DNA of 64,000 nucleotides from Streptomyces sp. QL37 (GTDB lineage Bacteria > Actinomycetota > Actinomycetes > Streptomycetales > Streptomycetaceae). Below the pieces are notes generated by a model. It ran no database searches and was not told where the DNA came from. It saw only the letters and a program-made list of their open reading frames with translations. The stretch lies in contig NZ_PTJS01000001.1 in NCBI RefSeq assembly GCF_002941025.1, positions 2,418,001 through 2,482,000 on the forward strand. The letters are read 5' to 3'. Below are positions 8,380 through 16,851 of this stretch, piece by piece. Position 1 is the first letter of the stretch. Every line of letters starts with the position of its first letter. The position numbers and the translations under genes are program-made.

Positions 8380-9309
8380 ATGAAGCTCGACTCCCCCACC
8401 GCGGCGCCCCTCCCCGCCTCGGCAGCCGACCCCACGGGCCCTCCAGCGAAGCGCGAGGGGCGCGGAGCCGCGGTGGCGCTGATGCTGGGCAGCGGTCTGT
8501 CCAACCAGACGGGGGCGTCGGTCGCGGCGCTGGCGTTCCCGGTGCTGGGGCCTGCCGGGGTGGTGGCCGTACGCCAGTGGGTGGCCGCCCTCGTGCTCGG
8601 GGCCGTCGGCAGACCGCGGCTGCGGCACTTCACCGCGGCCCAGTGGCGTCCCGTGCTGGGCCTCGCGCTGGTCTTCGCGGGGATGAACCTGTCCCTGTAC
8701 CTGGCGATCGAGCGTATCGGGCTCGGGCTGGCCGTCACGCTGGAGTTCCTCGGCCCGCTGACCGTGGCCCTGTGCGGCTCCCGCCGCCGTGCCGACCTGG
8801 CCGCCGCGCTGGCGGCCGCGGGCGCGATCGCGGTCCTCACGCGCCCCACACCCTCCACCGACTACCTGGGGATCGGTCTGGCCCTGCTGGCCGCGACGTG
8901 CTGGGCCTGCTACATCCTGCTCAACCGCGCCGTCGGAGCCCGCCTGCCCGGTCTGGAGGGCTCGGCGGCCGCGGCGGCCGTCTCCGGCGCCCTCTACCTG
9001 CCGGTCGGAGCGTGGGCCCTGTGGCACCACCCGCCCACACCCACCGCGCTGGGCTGCGCCCTGGCAGCCGGGGTGCTCTCCTCCGCGGTGCCCTTCCTGA
9101 CCGATGTGGTCGCGCTGCGCCGCGTCCCGGCACACTTCTTCGGCGTATTCATGAGCGTGAACCCGGTCTTCGCGGCCCTGGTCGGTCTCGTCGTCCTCGG
9201 ACAGCGCCTCGACGCCCTCGCCTGGCTCGCCATCGCCGTGATCGTCGGCGCGAACACCGCCGTGGTCTCCACCGCGCACCGTTCCACCGCCCGCCGGAGC
9301 GCGACCTGA
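8380..9309 (+). CDS. EamA/RhtA-type transporter
   Basis: A 309-aa protein with about ten hydrophobic segments forming two EamA halves (LGSGLSNQTGASVAAL near residue 35, LALLAATCWACYILLNRAVG near 170). RhtA-like members export amino acids or related metabolites. The ATG at 8380 follows GTGAGGG and is preferred over weaker upstream starts at 8338 and 8368. Probably under the control of the divergent LysR regulator. Confidence 0.85.
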   Translation: MKLDSPTAAPLPASAADPTGPPAKREGRGAAVALMLGSGLSNQTGASVAALAFPVLGPAGVVAVRQWVAALVLGAVGRPRLRHFTAAQWRPVLGLALVFAGMNLSLYLAIERIGLGLAVTLEFLGPLTVALCGSRRRADLAAALAAAGAIAVLTRPTPSTDYLGIGLALLAATCWACYILLNRAVGARLPGLEGSAAAAAVSGALYLPVGAWALWHHPPTPTALGCALAAGVLSSAVPFLTDVVALRRVPAHFFGVFMSVNPVFAALVGLVVLGQRLDALAWLAIAVIVGANTAVVSTAHRSTARRSAT

Positions 9310-9339
9310 CGTACCGCTCAGCGGCGGGGCGGCCGGCTC

Positions 9340-9345
9340 TAGGGT
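9340..9345 (+). promoter_or_regulatory. Possible -10 element upstream of the flavoprotein gene
   Basis: TAGGGT about 95 bases before the GTG at 9441. The same hexamer precedes two other genes here. No clear -35. Confidence 0.25.
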
Positions 9346-9440
9346 GGTGGTCGCGGACGTACGCCGGCCGTCGGCTTCACGACGCCCGGGCGTGGGGGCG
9401 CGGGCCGAGTCGGCGGAACCGGACGCAGGACGGAGAAACG

Positions 9441-10004
9441 GTGACAGAAGGCAGCCGCGGGGTGCTGGGAGTCGTGGGTACGGCCACCGACGGGGTGGAG
9501 ACGCTGCGCACCGGACTGGTCGGGCCGGCCATCGAGCTGGGCTGGCAGGTGGCCGTGACGCTCACACCGAACGCCGGAAGATGGCTCAGGGCGAACGGTG
9601 AGTGGGACCGGCTGGAGGCGCTGACCGGCCTGCCGGTGCGGGACACCCCCCGCCTGCCCGCGGAGCCCCGCCCGCACCCGGTCGCCGACTGCTACGTCGT
9701 CGCACCCGCGAGCGCGAACTACGTCGCCAAGCTCGCGACGGGGATCGCCGACAACCAGGCCCTGACGCAGGTGGGCGAGGCACTCGGCACGGCGGGCGTC
9801 CCTGTGGTGGTGTTCCCCCGGATCAATGCCGCGCACGCGCGGCACCCGGCGTGGGAGGGGCACATCGGAACACTGCGCAGGGCGGGCGTCGAGCTGGTGT
9901 ACGGGCCGGACGTCTGGCCCCTGTACGAACCGCGACAGGGCCCGGAGGTACGGGAGCTCCCGTGGGCGGCGATCCTGGAACGCCCGGCCGTGGGCCCGCG
10001 TTGA
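9441..10004 (+). CDS. Flavoprotein (FMN-dependent decarboxylase-like fold)
   Basis: A 187-aa protein of the flavoprotein (PF02441-like) family. It has the N-terminal beta-strand and loop (GVLGVVGTATDGVE) and the central DCYVVAPASANYVAKLATGI block near residue 90 that contributes to FMN binding in this fold. The start is GTG; the frame remains open far upstream inside the transporter gene, but coding likeness begins here. Substrate not predictable. Confidence 0.75.
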   Translation: MTEGSRGVLGVVGTATDGVETLRTGLVGPAIELGWQVAVTLTPNAGRWLRANGEWDRLEALTGLPVRDTPRLPAEPRPHPVADCYVVAPASANYVAKLATGIADNQALTQVGEALGTAGVPVVVFPRINAAHARHPAWEGHIGTLRRAGVELVYGPDVWPLYEPRQGPEVRELPWAAILERPAVGPR

Positions 10005-10017
10005 GACCGGGCCTCCT

Positions 10018-10023
10018 TAGGAT
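10018..10023 (+). promoter_or_regulatory. Possible -10 element upstream of the MOSC gene
   Basis: TAGGAT 36 bases before the start at 10060, in the gap after the flavoprotein gene. Weak evidence only. Confidence 0.25.
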
Positions 10024-10059
10024 GGCCCGAAGTACACGGGCCGACGGGCGGGGTGGGAC

Positions 10060-10605
10060 ATGGCAGGCCGGGTCACAGCGGTGAGCAGCAACGGGACGTA
10101 CTCGTTCAGCAAGCCCAACCGCGCCTCCGTCACGCTGCTCGCCGGCCTCGGCGTCGAGGGGGACGTCCACGCGGGCGAGACGATCCGCCACCAGTTCCGC
10201 ATGACGTACGAGCCGGACCTGCCCAACCTGCGCCAGGTGCACCTGATGCACGAGGAGCTCTTCGACGAACTCGCCCTCAAGGGGTACGCCGTCACGGCGG
10301 GCCTGCTCGGCGAGAACATCACCACCCGCGACGTCGACCTGCTCGGCCTTCCGACGGGCACCCTGCTGCACCTCGGCGAGGAGGCGGTGGTGGAGGTGAC
10401 GGGCCTGCGCAACCCGTGCGCGAAGATCAACGACTTCCGGCCGGGCCTGCTCGGAGAGATGTTCGCCATCGATCAGGTGTCGGGGGACTTCACGTTCAGG
10501 TCCGGCGTCATGGCCGTGGTCCGTCACGGCGGCCAGGTCCGCCCGTACGACGCGGTGGAGGTCGAGCTCCCGCCGACCCCGCACCGCCCGTTGGAGCGCG
10601 TCTGA
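10060..10605 (+). CDS. MOSC domain-containing protein
   Basis: A 181-aa single-domain MOSC protein. The conserved LLGENITTRDVDL block (near residue 82) and the cysteine in RNPCAKIND (near 124) match molybdenum cofactor sulfurase C-terminal domains, which handle sulfur at that cysteine or bind metals and thiols. The ATG has a GGGTGGG site upstream. Soluble; likely a stand-alone sulfur-carrier or detoxification protein. Confidence 0.85.
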   Translation: MAGRVTAVSSNGTYSFSKPNRASVTLLAGLGVEGDVHAGETIRHQFRMTYEPDLPNLRQVHLMHEELFDELALKGYAVTAGLLGENITTRDVDLLGLPTGTLLHLGEEAVVEVTGLRNPCAKINDFRPGLLGEMFAIDQVSGDFTFRSGVMAVVRHGGQVRPYDAVEVELPPTPHRPLERV

Positions 10606-10615
10606 GGGGCGGCTC

Positions 10616-11092
10616 CTACGAGCTCGGCGCCGAGCCGTTCCGTCGCTCATGACGCGCACGTGCGAGGTGATGCGCTTCGCGCAGCAGACGGCGCACCGCC
10701 TCGTCGGTCCGCCCGCCCGGATTCACCACCGCGAGCCAGCCGAGGGAACCGTGGACCGGGTGTGCGATCACGGTGTCGGTGACGCCCGGGTCGTCGTCCG
10801 GGGCCGTCTCGCGCGGCGCGCGGCCGGTCCAGTCGCTGAACGTCTCCTTACCGGCGGCGACGTTGACGCGGAAGGTGTCCGGACGGTCCAGGCGCGACAG
10901 CTCGTCGCCCGGGTAGTTCTTCGTCACGACCGTCGCGAACGGTTGTGCCGTTCTCGGCGCGACGCCGTCGGGCGCGTAGTAGAAGAACGTGTCCCCCCAG
11001 CTGATCTCGGGCGTTCCGTCGCCGGGTGCCGGCCTGACGGCCAGGACGCCGCCGAGGCCTCCCACGAATTCGGTGATCTCGTCGATGGTCAT
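10616..11092 (-). CDS. DUF6194 family protein
   Basis: A 158-aa soluble protein starting MTIDEITEFVGGLGG and containing WGDTFFYYAPDG and the central FATVVTKNYPGDE block typical of DUF6194. Function unknown. It faces the MOSC gene tail to tail and is divergent from the MerR-like gene with 63 bases between starts. Confidence 0.75.
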   Translation of the reverse strand: MTIDEITEFVGGLGGVLAVRPAPGDGTPEISWGDTFFYYAPDGVAPRTAQPFATVVTKNYPGDELSRLDRPDTFRVNVAAGKETFSDWTGRAPRETAPDDDPGVTDTVIAHPVHGSLGWLAVVNPGGRTDEAVRRLLREAHHLARARHERRNGSAPSS

Positions 11093-11155
11093 GTGCTCAA
11101 GCGTTTCATTAAGGTGCTAGTGGAGGCTTTGGACGGGAATCCGGAGGAGCGGCGG

Positions 11156-11881
11156 GTGTCAACCCTCAAGTCGTCGGAACTGCGCACGGTCGATGTCGCA
11201 CGGCGGGCGGGGTACTCCGTCCAGCAGATCCGCAACCTCGAACGCGACGGTGTCCTGCCGGCGGCGACGCGTACGGCCTCGGGCTACCGGGTCCACGGGG
11301 AGACCCACGTCCTGTCCGCGCTGGCCTACCGGGCCCTCGCCGCCGCCACGGGCCCGGTCGAGGCCAAGCGGATCGTGCGTGCCGTGCACGCACGCACCGT
11401 CGGTGAGGCACTCGCGCTGCTCGACGCGGCGCACGCCCGTCTCACCCGGGAACGTACGGACCTGGAACTCGCGAAGGAGGCCGTCGCGTCGATCGCCGCC
11501 GAACTCATCGAGGACGTACGCCCGTCGGACTCGATGGGCGTCTCCGAACTCGCCGCCGCGCTCGGAGTGCGCCCGTCCACGTTGCGGCACTGGGACGCCG
11601 AGGGGCTCGCCGTCCCGGACCGGGTACCCCCACGGGGGACGCGGCGGTACTCCCCCGCCCAGACCCGGGACGCCCGGATCGTGCACCAACTGCGCAGCGC
11701 CGGTTACCGGATCGACCCGCTCCGGGCCTTGATGCCGAGCCTGCGGAGCGGGCCCGGAAGGGAGGAGGCCGGAGCCGCGCTGGCCGCCCGGGGCGCGAGT
11801 ATCGCGGCCCGCTCCCGTGCCCTTCTCGACGCCTCCGTGCCGCTCCACTCGATACTGGCAACACGCCAAGAACCCTGCTAG
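11156..11881 (+). CDS. MerR-like regulator with two HTH domains
   Basis: A 241-aa protein with two MerR-type winged-helix motifs. One is at residues 8-50 (TVDVARRAGYSVQQIRNLER, then the Gly-Tyr-Arg wing). The second is at about 122-165 (VSELAAALGVRPSTLRHWDA, wing GTRRYSPAQ). A helical linker lies between them. The GTG at 11156 has GGAGGAGCGGCG directly upstream and starts the domain properly. Two DNA-binding units in one chain suggest it may act without the usual dimer, but this is inference. The divergent DUF6194 gene is the natural target. Confidence 0.8.
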   Translation: MSTLKSSELRTVDVARRAGYSVQQIRNLERDGVLPAATRTASGYRVHGETHVLSALAYRALAAATGPVEAKRIVRAVHARTVGEALALLDAAHARLTRERTDLELAKEAVASIAAELIEDVRPSDSMGVSELAAALGVRPSTLRHWDAEGLAVPDRVPPRGTRRYSPAQTRDARIVHQLRSAGYRIDPLRALMPSLRSGPGREEAGAALAARGASIAARSRALLDASVPLHSILATRQEPC

Positions 11882-11901
11882 CAGGGATGTCTCACCACGG
11901 A

Positions 11902-11915
11902 GGGCCCGACACCGG
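11902..11915. terminator. Left arm of a terminator hairpin split by IS30
   Basis: GGGCCCGACACCGG here pairs perfectly with 13220-13233. With the insertion sequence removed the loop would be 24 bases, giving a strong hairpin between the convergent MerR-like and LAxTG genes. It would have served as a bidirectional terminator. Confidence 0.65.
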
Positions 11916-11929
11916 TCCTTGAGTTCTAG

Positions 11930-13205
11930 TGGTTGTCGCAACACCCCAGTTCAGGGGATGCGATGGACTTCAAGATCCGGGACCGGTCCGCTATCCAGGG
12001 GCGCCGTCCCTTGTCCGAGGAACGGCGCCTCTACCTTCAGCTCATGCAGCAGGGTGTGAGCAACAGAGAGGCATGCCGGATCGTCGGCATCAACGAGAAG
12101 ACCGGGCGGCGCTGGCGTAACGGCCGCGCTCCGTCCGGCGGGCACGTCGGGGCGTCACCGATCACCGCGGTGGCGCCTTTGCCCGGTCTCTCGCGGTATC
12201 TGCGCGAGAGCGACCGCATACACATCGCCGACCGGCTGCGGGAGAAGGCAACGGTCCGCGCGATAGCCGCCGAGCTCGGCCGCAGCCCGTCCACGGTCAG
12301 CCGGGAGATCCGCCGCAACCGTCACCCGGTCAACGGCCAGTACCGGCCGCACGCGGCCCAGGCCCGCGCCGATGCCCGCCGGCCCCGCCCGAAGCCCGGG
12401 AAGATCGGCCAGAACCCACAGCTGCGGGACTTCATCCAAAACCACCTGGACATTCGGTGGAGCCCTGAGCAGATCTGCCAGGCTCTGCGGGCACAGTTCC
12501 CCCAGCAGCCGGAGATGCACGTGGTCCACGAGACGGTCTACCAGGCCCTCTACGTCCAGGGGCGGGGCGAACTGCGCCGCGAGCTGGCCCGCGCCCTGCG
12601 ATCGGGCCGTGCCCGGCGCAAACCCCGCCGCCAGGCCCAGCAGCGCCAGCCGCGGTTCGCCACTCCGATGGTCATGATCAGCGAACGACCGGCGGAGGCG
12701 GAGGACCGGGCCGTCCCCGGCCATTGGGAGGGCGACCTCATCATCGGCAAGGACGGCAAGTCCGCCATCGGCACCCTGGTCGAGCGCGCCACCCGCTACG
12801 TCATGCTCCTGCACCTGCCCGGCGACCACGGCGCCGAAAGCGTCCGGGACGCCCTGGTCACCACGGTCCAGACCCTGCCCGCCCACCTCCGAAGGTCCCT
12901 GACCTGGGACCAGGGAAGCGAGATGGGCGCTCACGGCGCCTTCACCATCGCCACCGCCGTCCCGGTCTACTTCTGCGACCCCGCCAGCCCCTGGCAACGA
13001 GGCTCGAACGAAAACACCAACGGCCTGCTCCGCCAGTACTTCCCCAAAGGCACCGACCTCGCCGTCCACCCCCGCGAACACCTCGACGCCGTCGCTGCTG
13101 AGCTGAACGGCCGCCCACGCAAAACGCTCGGCTGGGAAACCCCAGCCGAGCGCCTGCATAAACTACTCGCGGCCTGACCAACACGACCACGTGTTGCGAC
13201 GATCC
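11930..13205 (+). mobile_element. IS30-family insertion sequence, about 1.28 kb
   Basis: One transposase gene flanked by imperfect inverted ends. The outermost bases at the left (11930-11944) match the right end (13191-13205) with an identical GTCGCAACAC core. CTAG occurs immediately outside both ends (11926-11929 and 13206-13209) and is the likely target duplication; being palindromic, it could also be counted as part of the ends. The element sits in the loop of a hairpin (11902-11915 with 13220-13233). Confidence 0.8.
11963..13177 (+). CDS. IS30-family transposase
   Basis: A 404-aa DDE transposase. The N-terminal part holds HTH regions, including the IS30-type ELGRSPSTVSREIRRN near residue 100. 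The catalytic domain shows HWEGDLIIG (first Asp), LTWDQGSEMG (second Asp) and NENTNGLLRQYFPKGTDL (Glu), the classic IS30 signature. The ATG at 11963 is preferred; a TTG further upstream lies in the terminal repeat. It appears intact. Confidence 0.92.
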   Translation: MDFKIRDRSAIQGRRPLSEERRLYLQLMQQGVSNREACRIVGINEKTGRRWRNGRAPSGGHVGASPITAVAPLPGLSRYLRESDRIHIADRLREKATVRAIAAELGRSPSTVSREIRRNRHPVNGQYRPHAAQARADARRPRPKPGKIGQNPQLRDFIQNHLDIRWSPEQICQALRAQFPQQPEMHVVHETVYQALYVQGRGELRRELARALRSGRARRKPRRQAQQRQPRFATPMVMISERPAEAEDRAVPGHWEGDLIIGKDGKSAIGTLVERATRYVMLLHLPGDHGAESVRDALVTTVQTLPAHLRRSLTWDQGSEMGAHGAFTIATAVPVYFCDPASPWQRGSNENTNGLLRQYFPKGTDLAVHPREHLDAVAAELNGRPRKTLGWETPAERLHKLLAA

Positions 13206-13219
13206 CTAGAAACCGCCGT

Positions 13220-13233
13220 CCGGTGTCGGGCCC
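13220..13233. terminator. Right arm of the terminator hairpin split by IS30
   Basis: CCGGTGTCGGGCCC, the exact complement of 11902-11915. It lies about 50 bases downstream of the LAxTG gene's stop on its own strand. Confidence 0.65.
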
Positions 13234-13286
13234 CCTGGGCGGTCGACGCGCGAGGCGGGCGCCCGGCAGGCGCCTCACCTCATGCG

Positions 13287-14573
13287 TCAGGCGTGCGAAC
13301 CCGCCTTGCGGCGGCGTACGACGAACATCGCGCCCGCTCCGATCGCCAGGGCCGCGCCGCTCGCGAGCGCGAGCTGCGAGTTGGCGTCGGACGAGCCGGT
13401 CGCGGCGAGGCTGCCGCCCGCGGGACTGGCCGACCCGGCGCTCTGCGGCTTGAGGTCCGAGGTGTTCGGCTTGGTCGTGCTGGGCTTCGCGTCGTCGACC
13501 TTGCCGGGCTTGCTGCCCGCGGCGGCGATCATGAACTCGTAGCCCTCGAGGTCCGGGCTCCCGCCGCAGGTGCCGTTGTCGTTCCAGTAGTCACCGGCGA
13601 CGAAGGTGACGCCGTTGCCCGCGGGGGCCGAGGCGTCGACCGTGAGGCGCAGCTTGATGTCGGCGTGGGCGCCGGCCTTCAGCGGGCTGATCTTCTCGAT
13701 GTAGTTCTCGTTGTCGACGTTCTTCCACTTCGAGGACGAGGCGGACGACCACTGCAGGTGCACCAGGTGGTCGATGTCGTTGAGCCCGCTCCGGTCGGTG
13801 GCGTGGGCGTAGACGAACGGGAACACCTCGTCCATCGTCTTGTCGGTGCCGTTGGTCACCCGGAGCTTGAAGTTGACCTTCGTGCCGGCGACGACCGTGG
13901 ACGGCAGACCCGTGACGACCGTGGTGAGCTTGGCCTCGGGGACGCAGGTCTCGTCCTCCCCGCCGTCCCCACCGTCCTCGCCGCCCTCGGCCTCCTCTTC
14001 CTTCGCCTTGGCGAGCGCCGCGTCGGCGGCGTTCTTGTCGGCGAGCGCGGCCTCGGTGGCCTTCTGCAGCTCGCCGATGGCCCGGGCTGCGGCGATCCGC
14101 TCCTCGGTGTACGCCTTGTCGGCCTCCAGGACCTTGGCGTCTGCGGCGGTCTTCGCCTCGTCGGCGACCACGGCGGCGGCCTGCGCCTCGGCGAGAGCAG
14201 CCGCCTTGGCGGCCTTCTCCTCGTCAGTGGCCGTCCTCAAGGCTTCTTCAGCGTCAACGACCGCCTGGTCGGCGGCGGTTTTCGCGGTGGCGGCCTCTGT
14301 TGCCGCCTCCTTGGCCTCCTTGGCGGCCTTGGCGAGGAGCGAAGTCTCCTCAAGAGACCTCAGAGCCGCCACGGCGGCCTTCTCGGCCGCCAAGGCGTCG
14401 TCGTACGCCGTCTGCGCCGCGGCGGCGGCCTTCTCCAGCTCCGCGACGGACGACTTCTCCTGCGTCTGCGCCGCCGGCTTGTCGTCGGCGAACGCGGGGG
14501 TGACCGACAGCAGCAGCGCAGGCGTGGTCACTGCGGCGGCGACAGCTGTGGCAAGTATCTGGCGAATCTTCAC
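13287..14573 (-). CDS. Sortase-anchored surface protein with an LAxTG motif
   Basis: A 428-aa exported protein. A Sec signal peptide covers about residues 1-31 (ending TPAFA before DD). An alanine- and glutamate-rich stretch follows to about residue 190, strongly predicted as coiled coil, then an acidic Gly-Glu-Asp hinge and a beta-rich domain with two cysteines. The C terminus is a sorting signal: LAATG near 390, a membrane helix and RRRKAGSHA. LAxTG is the class E sortase motif of Streptomyces. The GTG at 14573 gives the right signal peptide length. Ligand unknown. Confidence 0.85.
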   Translation of the reverse strand: MKIRQILATAVAAAVTTPALLLSVTPAFADDKPAAQTQEKSSVAELEKAAAAAQTAYDDALAAEKAAVAALRSLEETSLLAKAAKEAKEAATEAATAKTAADQAVVDAEEALRTATDEEKAAKAAALAEAQAAAVVADEAKTAADAKVLEADKAYTEERIAAARAIGELQKATEAALADKNAADAALAKAKEEEAEGGEDGGDGGEDETCVPEAKLTTVVTGLPSTVVAGTKVNFKLRVTNGTDKTMDEVFPFVYAHATDRSGLNDIDHLVHLQWSSASSSKWKNVDNENYIEKISPLKAGAHADIKLRLTVDASAPAGNGVTFVAGDYWNDNGTCGGSPDLEGYEFMIAAAGSKPGKVDDAKPSTTKPNTSDLKPQSAGSASPAGGSLAATGSSDANSQLALASGAALAIGAGAMFVVRRRKAGSHA

Positions 14574-14869
14574 TAGAGCCCTTCGGGGTCCGAATAAGAG
14601 AGAAGGGGTCGCAGCGGAATGGGACACGCATACGCGACTTGAGGTGATCGTATGACCGGGAGGGCGGTCCGCCCTCACATTTTCTTCACCTGCCCGCAGC
14701 GGTGATACCGCACCGGGGCAGACAGAAAAGACGAATAGGTGCAGTTGCCTTCACTACCTGTGCTTTCGCTGTGAGGAACGCCACACGCCCCTGAACAGGC
14801 CTTCTCGGCCGCCCGGATCGAGGGGCCTCTGCCGGCGCCGGTCGTGGCGGCACGGAGCACCCGGCCGGA
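14574..14869. other. Intergenic stretch with one imperfect hairpin
   Basis: No gene seen. An imperfect inverted repeat at about 14692-14724 (CTGCCC with GGGGCAG, inner GCGGT with ACCGC) could terminate the upstream leftward XRE transcript. The promoter of the LAxTG gene must also lie here but is not obvious. Confidence 0.4.
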
Positions 14870-15718
14870 TCAGCTGAGCGCTTCGATGGCCTTCACGACC
14901 AGGGCCCGAGCCTCGGCCCCGTACACGGCCGTCCCCCGCATCTGCTCGAACGCCCGCACATACAGATCGATCTCGCTGGGCTGGGTGATCCGCACCTGCG
15001 CCGACACCAGCTCGACGGACACGAGCTCGTCGTCGTACACGTGGAACGTCTCACGCGGCCACTGTCCACGTGTCGCCGTTGTCGGGATGATGCCGAGCGA
15101 CACGGCGGGCAGGGCTCCGGCCGACAGGAGATGCCCGAGCTGCGCGGCCATGGCCTCGGCGTCGCCGATTCGGTAACGAAGGACGGCTTCTTCCATGAGA
15201 AGGACGAATCGATGGCCACGCTCGTGAATGATCTGCGAGCGCTCCACCCTGGCACGGGCGGCAGCGGCACTGTCATCGACGGGGAGGTCGCGGAACCGGG
15301 CGCTCATCCCCAGGACGGCCGCGGCGTAGCCCTCGGTCTGGAGCAGACCAGGCACGAGGGAGGAGGAGTACACGCGGAACAACTCGGTCTGCTGGAAGAA
15401 CGCCACCGCGCTGTCCTGGAGTTGCTTCAGTCCGCTACGCGTCCTGCTGCGCCACTCGCTGTACATGGACTCCGCATGCAGCGACTGGGCGATCAGGTCC
15501 TCTACCTGGTCCTCCGCCCCGATGGTGCGGCACCAGAGCCGAATGTCCGTGGCGGTAGGCGCCGTTCGCGCGTTCTCGATCCGGGAGGTCTTCGCGTGGT
15601 GCCATCCACACCCTGAGGCCAGCTCGACGACGGTGAGCCCCGCCCCCTTCCGCAGGTCACGCAGACGCCTGGCGACGACTTCGCGAGCGGATTGCGCGGA
15701 AGAGGAGGGGAGCGTCAT
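14870..15718 (-). CDS. XRE-family regulator with DUF5753 domain
   Basis: A 282-aa regulator. The N-terminal HTH lies at about residues 15-70 (LTVVELASGCGWHHAKTSRI) and the large DUF5753 domain behind it contains the conserved SSLVPGLLQTEGYA near 120. This family is abundant in Streptomyces and usually paired with a DUF397 or DUF6879 partner. The ATG at 15718 starts MTLPSSSAQSARE. It is the last gene of a leftward three-gene unit, after the DUF6879 gene. Confidence 0.88.
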   Translation of the reverse strand: MTLPSSSAQSAREVVARRLRDLRKGAGLTVVELASGCGWHHAKTSRIENARTAPTATDIRLWCRTIGAEDQVEDLIAQSLHAESMYSEWRSRTRSGLKQLQDSAVAFFQQTELFRVYSSSLVPGLLQTEGYAAAVLGMSARFRDLPVDDSAAAARARVERSQIIHERGHRFVLLMEEAVLRYRIGDAEAMAAQLGHLLSAGALPAVSLGIIPTTATRGQWPRETFHVYDDELVSVELVSAQVRITQPSEIDLYVRAFEQMRGTAVYGAEARALVVKAIEALS

Positions 15719-15740
15719 ATGACCTGTCCGATGGTTCTGA

Positions 15741-16271
15741 TCAGCGAATCGTGTACTCGTCGTGCGGCAGCGCTCGTTCCCACACCGTCTCGAACGCACC
15801 CGCGCACAGCTTCACTGCCCCCGGAACGTCGGTGACTTCCGGTCCCTGCGAAGAGCCGTCACCCGCGAAGTGGTTCCACTGCACGACGCGGCCGTCGAAC
15901 AGCCAGAAGTCGTTGCCGGGCAGCGCGATGTCCGAGGCCTGGCGGCGTGGCAGCCACCGCACCTGCTCGCCCGCCGCCACGTTCGTGAACGTTCCGGAGT
16001 GCTCGTAGCGGATGTACTCGCTCACGGGCTCCGACACGATCCGGGCCCGCCGTATGCTCACGCCTCGACTCACTGTTTCGGCGACGAGATCGAGCCACGG
16101 CCGCCACCAGGAGGCCCGGTCGGTCGGATCGTGCCGGTACCCGGCGCGCCATGCGGCGAAAGGGCCGCTCTCGTAGTCGACGGCGTACGCGTCCCGCATC
16201 TCCAGATGCACGGCGGACTCGGTGCAGTCACCGAGAAGCTCACGGAAGCTGGGTGGCACGCTCGACGGCAT
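15741..16271 (-). CDS. DUF6879 family protein
   Basis: A 176-aa protein with the DUF6879 landmarks: SAVHLEMRDAYAV near residue 20, SRGVSIRRARIVSEPVSEYI near 70, and NDFWLFDGRVVQWNHFAGDG near 120. DUF6879 proteins accompany XRE/DUF5753 regulators; the fold may resemble ADP-ribosyl or toxin partners, but the role is unproven. Chosen start is ATG with GGAGG nine bases upstream. Follows and overlaps the 87-aa gene. Confidence 0.8.
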   Translation of the reverse strand: MPSSVPPSFRELLGDCTESAVHLEMRDAYAVDYESGPFAAWRAGYRHDPTDRASWWRPWLDLVAETVSRGVSIRRARIVSEPVSEYIRYEHSGTFTNVAAGEQVRWLPRRQASDIALPGNDFWLFDGRVVQWNHFAGDGSSQGPEVTDVPGAVKLCAGAFETVWERALPHDEYTIR

Positions 16272-16503
16272 CACAAGCCTCCCTGATCACGCCAACCATC
16301 CTGGCGGGGATACGGATCACCGCTTCGGTGTCGGGGATTCCCACAGCGTGCCCGGGGATCTCCGTCGCGGCGCACTCCGCCTCGAGTTCGGGGCTGGGCT
16401 TCCATCCCTGGAAGACTAGTTCCTTCTCCTCCAGGTCGGCCCAGACGGTCGGGCTTTCCTGATCGCCCGTGTTCGGGTCGATCCCGATGAACAGTAGCGA
16501 CAT
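16240..16503 (-). CDS. Small partner protein of the XRE/DUF6879 unit
   Basis: An 87-aa acidic protein (LLFIGIDPNTGDQESPTVW start, then LVFQGWKPSPE). Proteins of this type regularly precede DUF6879 and XRE genes in Streptomyces. It overlaps the DUF6879 start by 32 bases, which suggests coupled translation. No known catalytic motif. Confidence 0.65.
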   Translation of the reverse strand: MSLLFIGIDPNTGDQESPTVWADLEEKELVFQGWKPSPELEAECAATEIPGHAVGIPDTEAVIRIPARMVGVIREACDAVERATQLP

Positions 16504-16523
16504 TGCTGACTCCGCCCATGTGG

Positions 16524-16625
16524 TGTGCAGTTGTGTGCAATACGTTCGGCCTCCGGTTCTCCTCCGTCAAGACGGTCTGCCAGAATTTCAGCCTTCCAGG
16601 TGGAGCGCACGCACATATTTGCACA
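16524..16625. promoter_or_regulatory. Repeated TGTGCA motif between divergent genes
   Basis: TGTGCA occurs at 16524-16529 and 16534-16539 (10-bp period), and its complement TGCACA at 16620-16625. They lie in the 195-base gap between the leftward XRE unit and the rightward small genes, so they could be binding sites for the XRE regulator. Confidence 0.3.
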
Positions 16626-16698
16626 TGACTGGCACCTGTGGATGGGTCGTCTCTACGGTCCCCGGTATCCCTCAACGACCGGGAAGGGGAGGCCGCCC

Positions 16699-16851
16699 GT
16701 GGCGATGACGCTCAAGGTGTACGAGGTGAACCGTGACGGTGGGATCCGGATAGTGCGCGAGGAGGCCGAGGTCGTTCCCCTGGACACGTCCGAACCGTCC
16801 TCGGCGTACCCCGCCTGCACATGCCCCCGGTGCGAGAGGCGTTCGCCATGA
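16699..16851 (+). CDS. Small protein upstream of the methyltransferase locus
   Basis: A 50-aa protein beginning (V)AMTLKVYEVNRDGG with a CPRC pair near the C terminus. The GTG at 16699 or ATG at 16705 both follow a strong AAGGGGAGG site. Its stop overlaps the next start (ATGA), so the two are probably co-translated. Function unknown. Confidence 0.55.
   Translation: MAMTLKVYEVNRDGGIRIVREEAEVVPLDTSEPSSAYPACTCPRCERRSP

Noticed and set aside
12155..13159. Long minus-strand frame across the IS30 transposase
   Set aside because: Antisense to a gene with intact catalytic motifs; no family features of its own.
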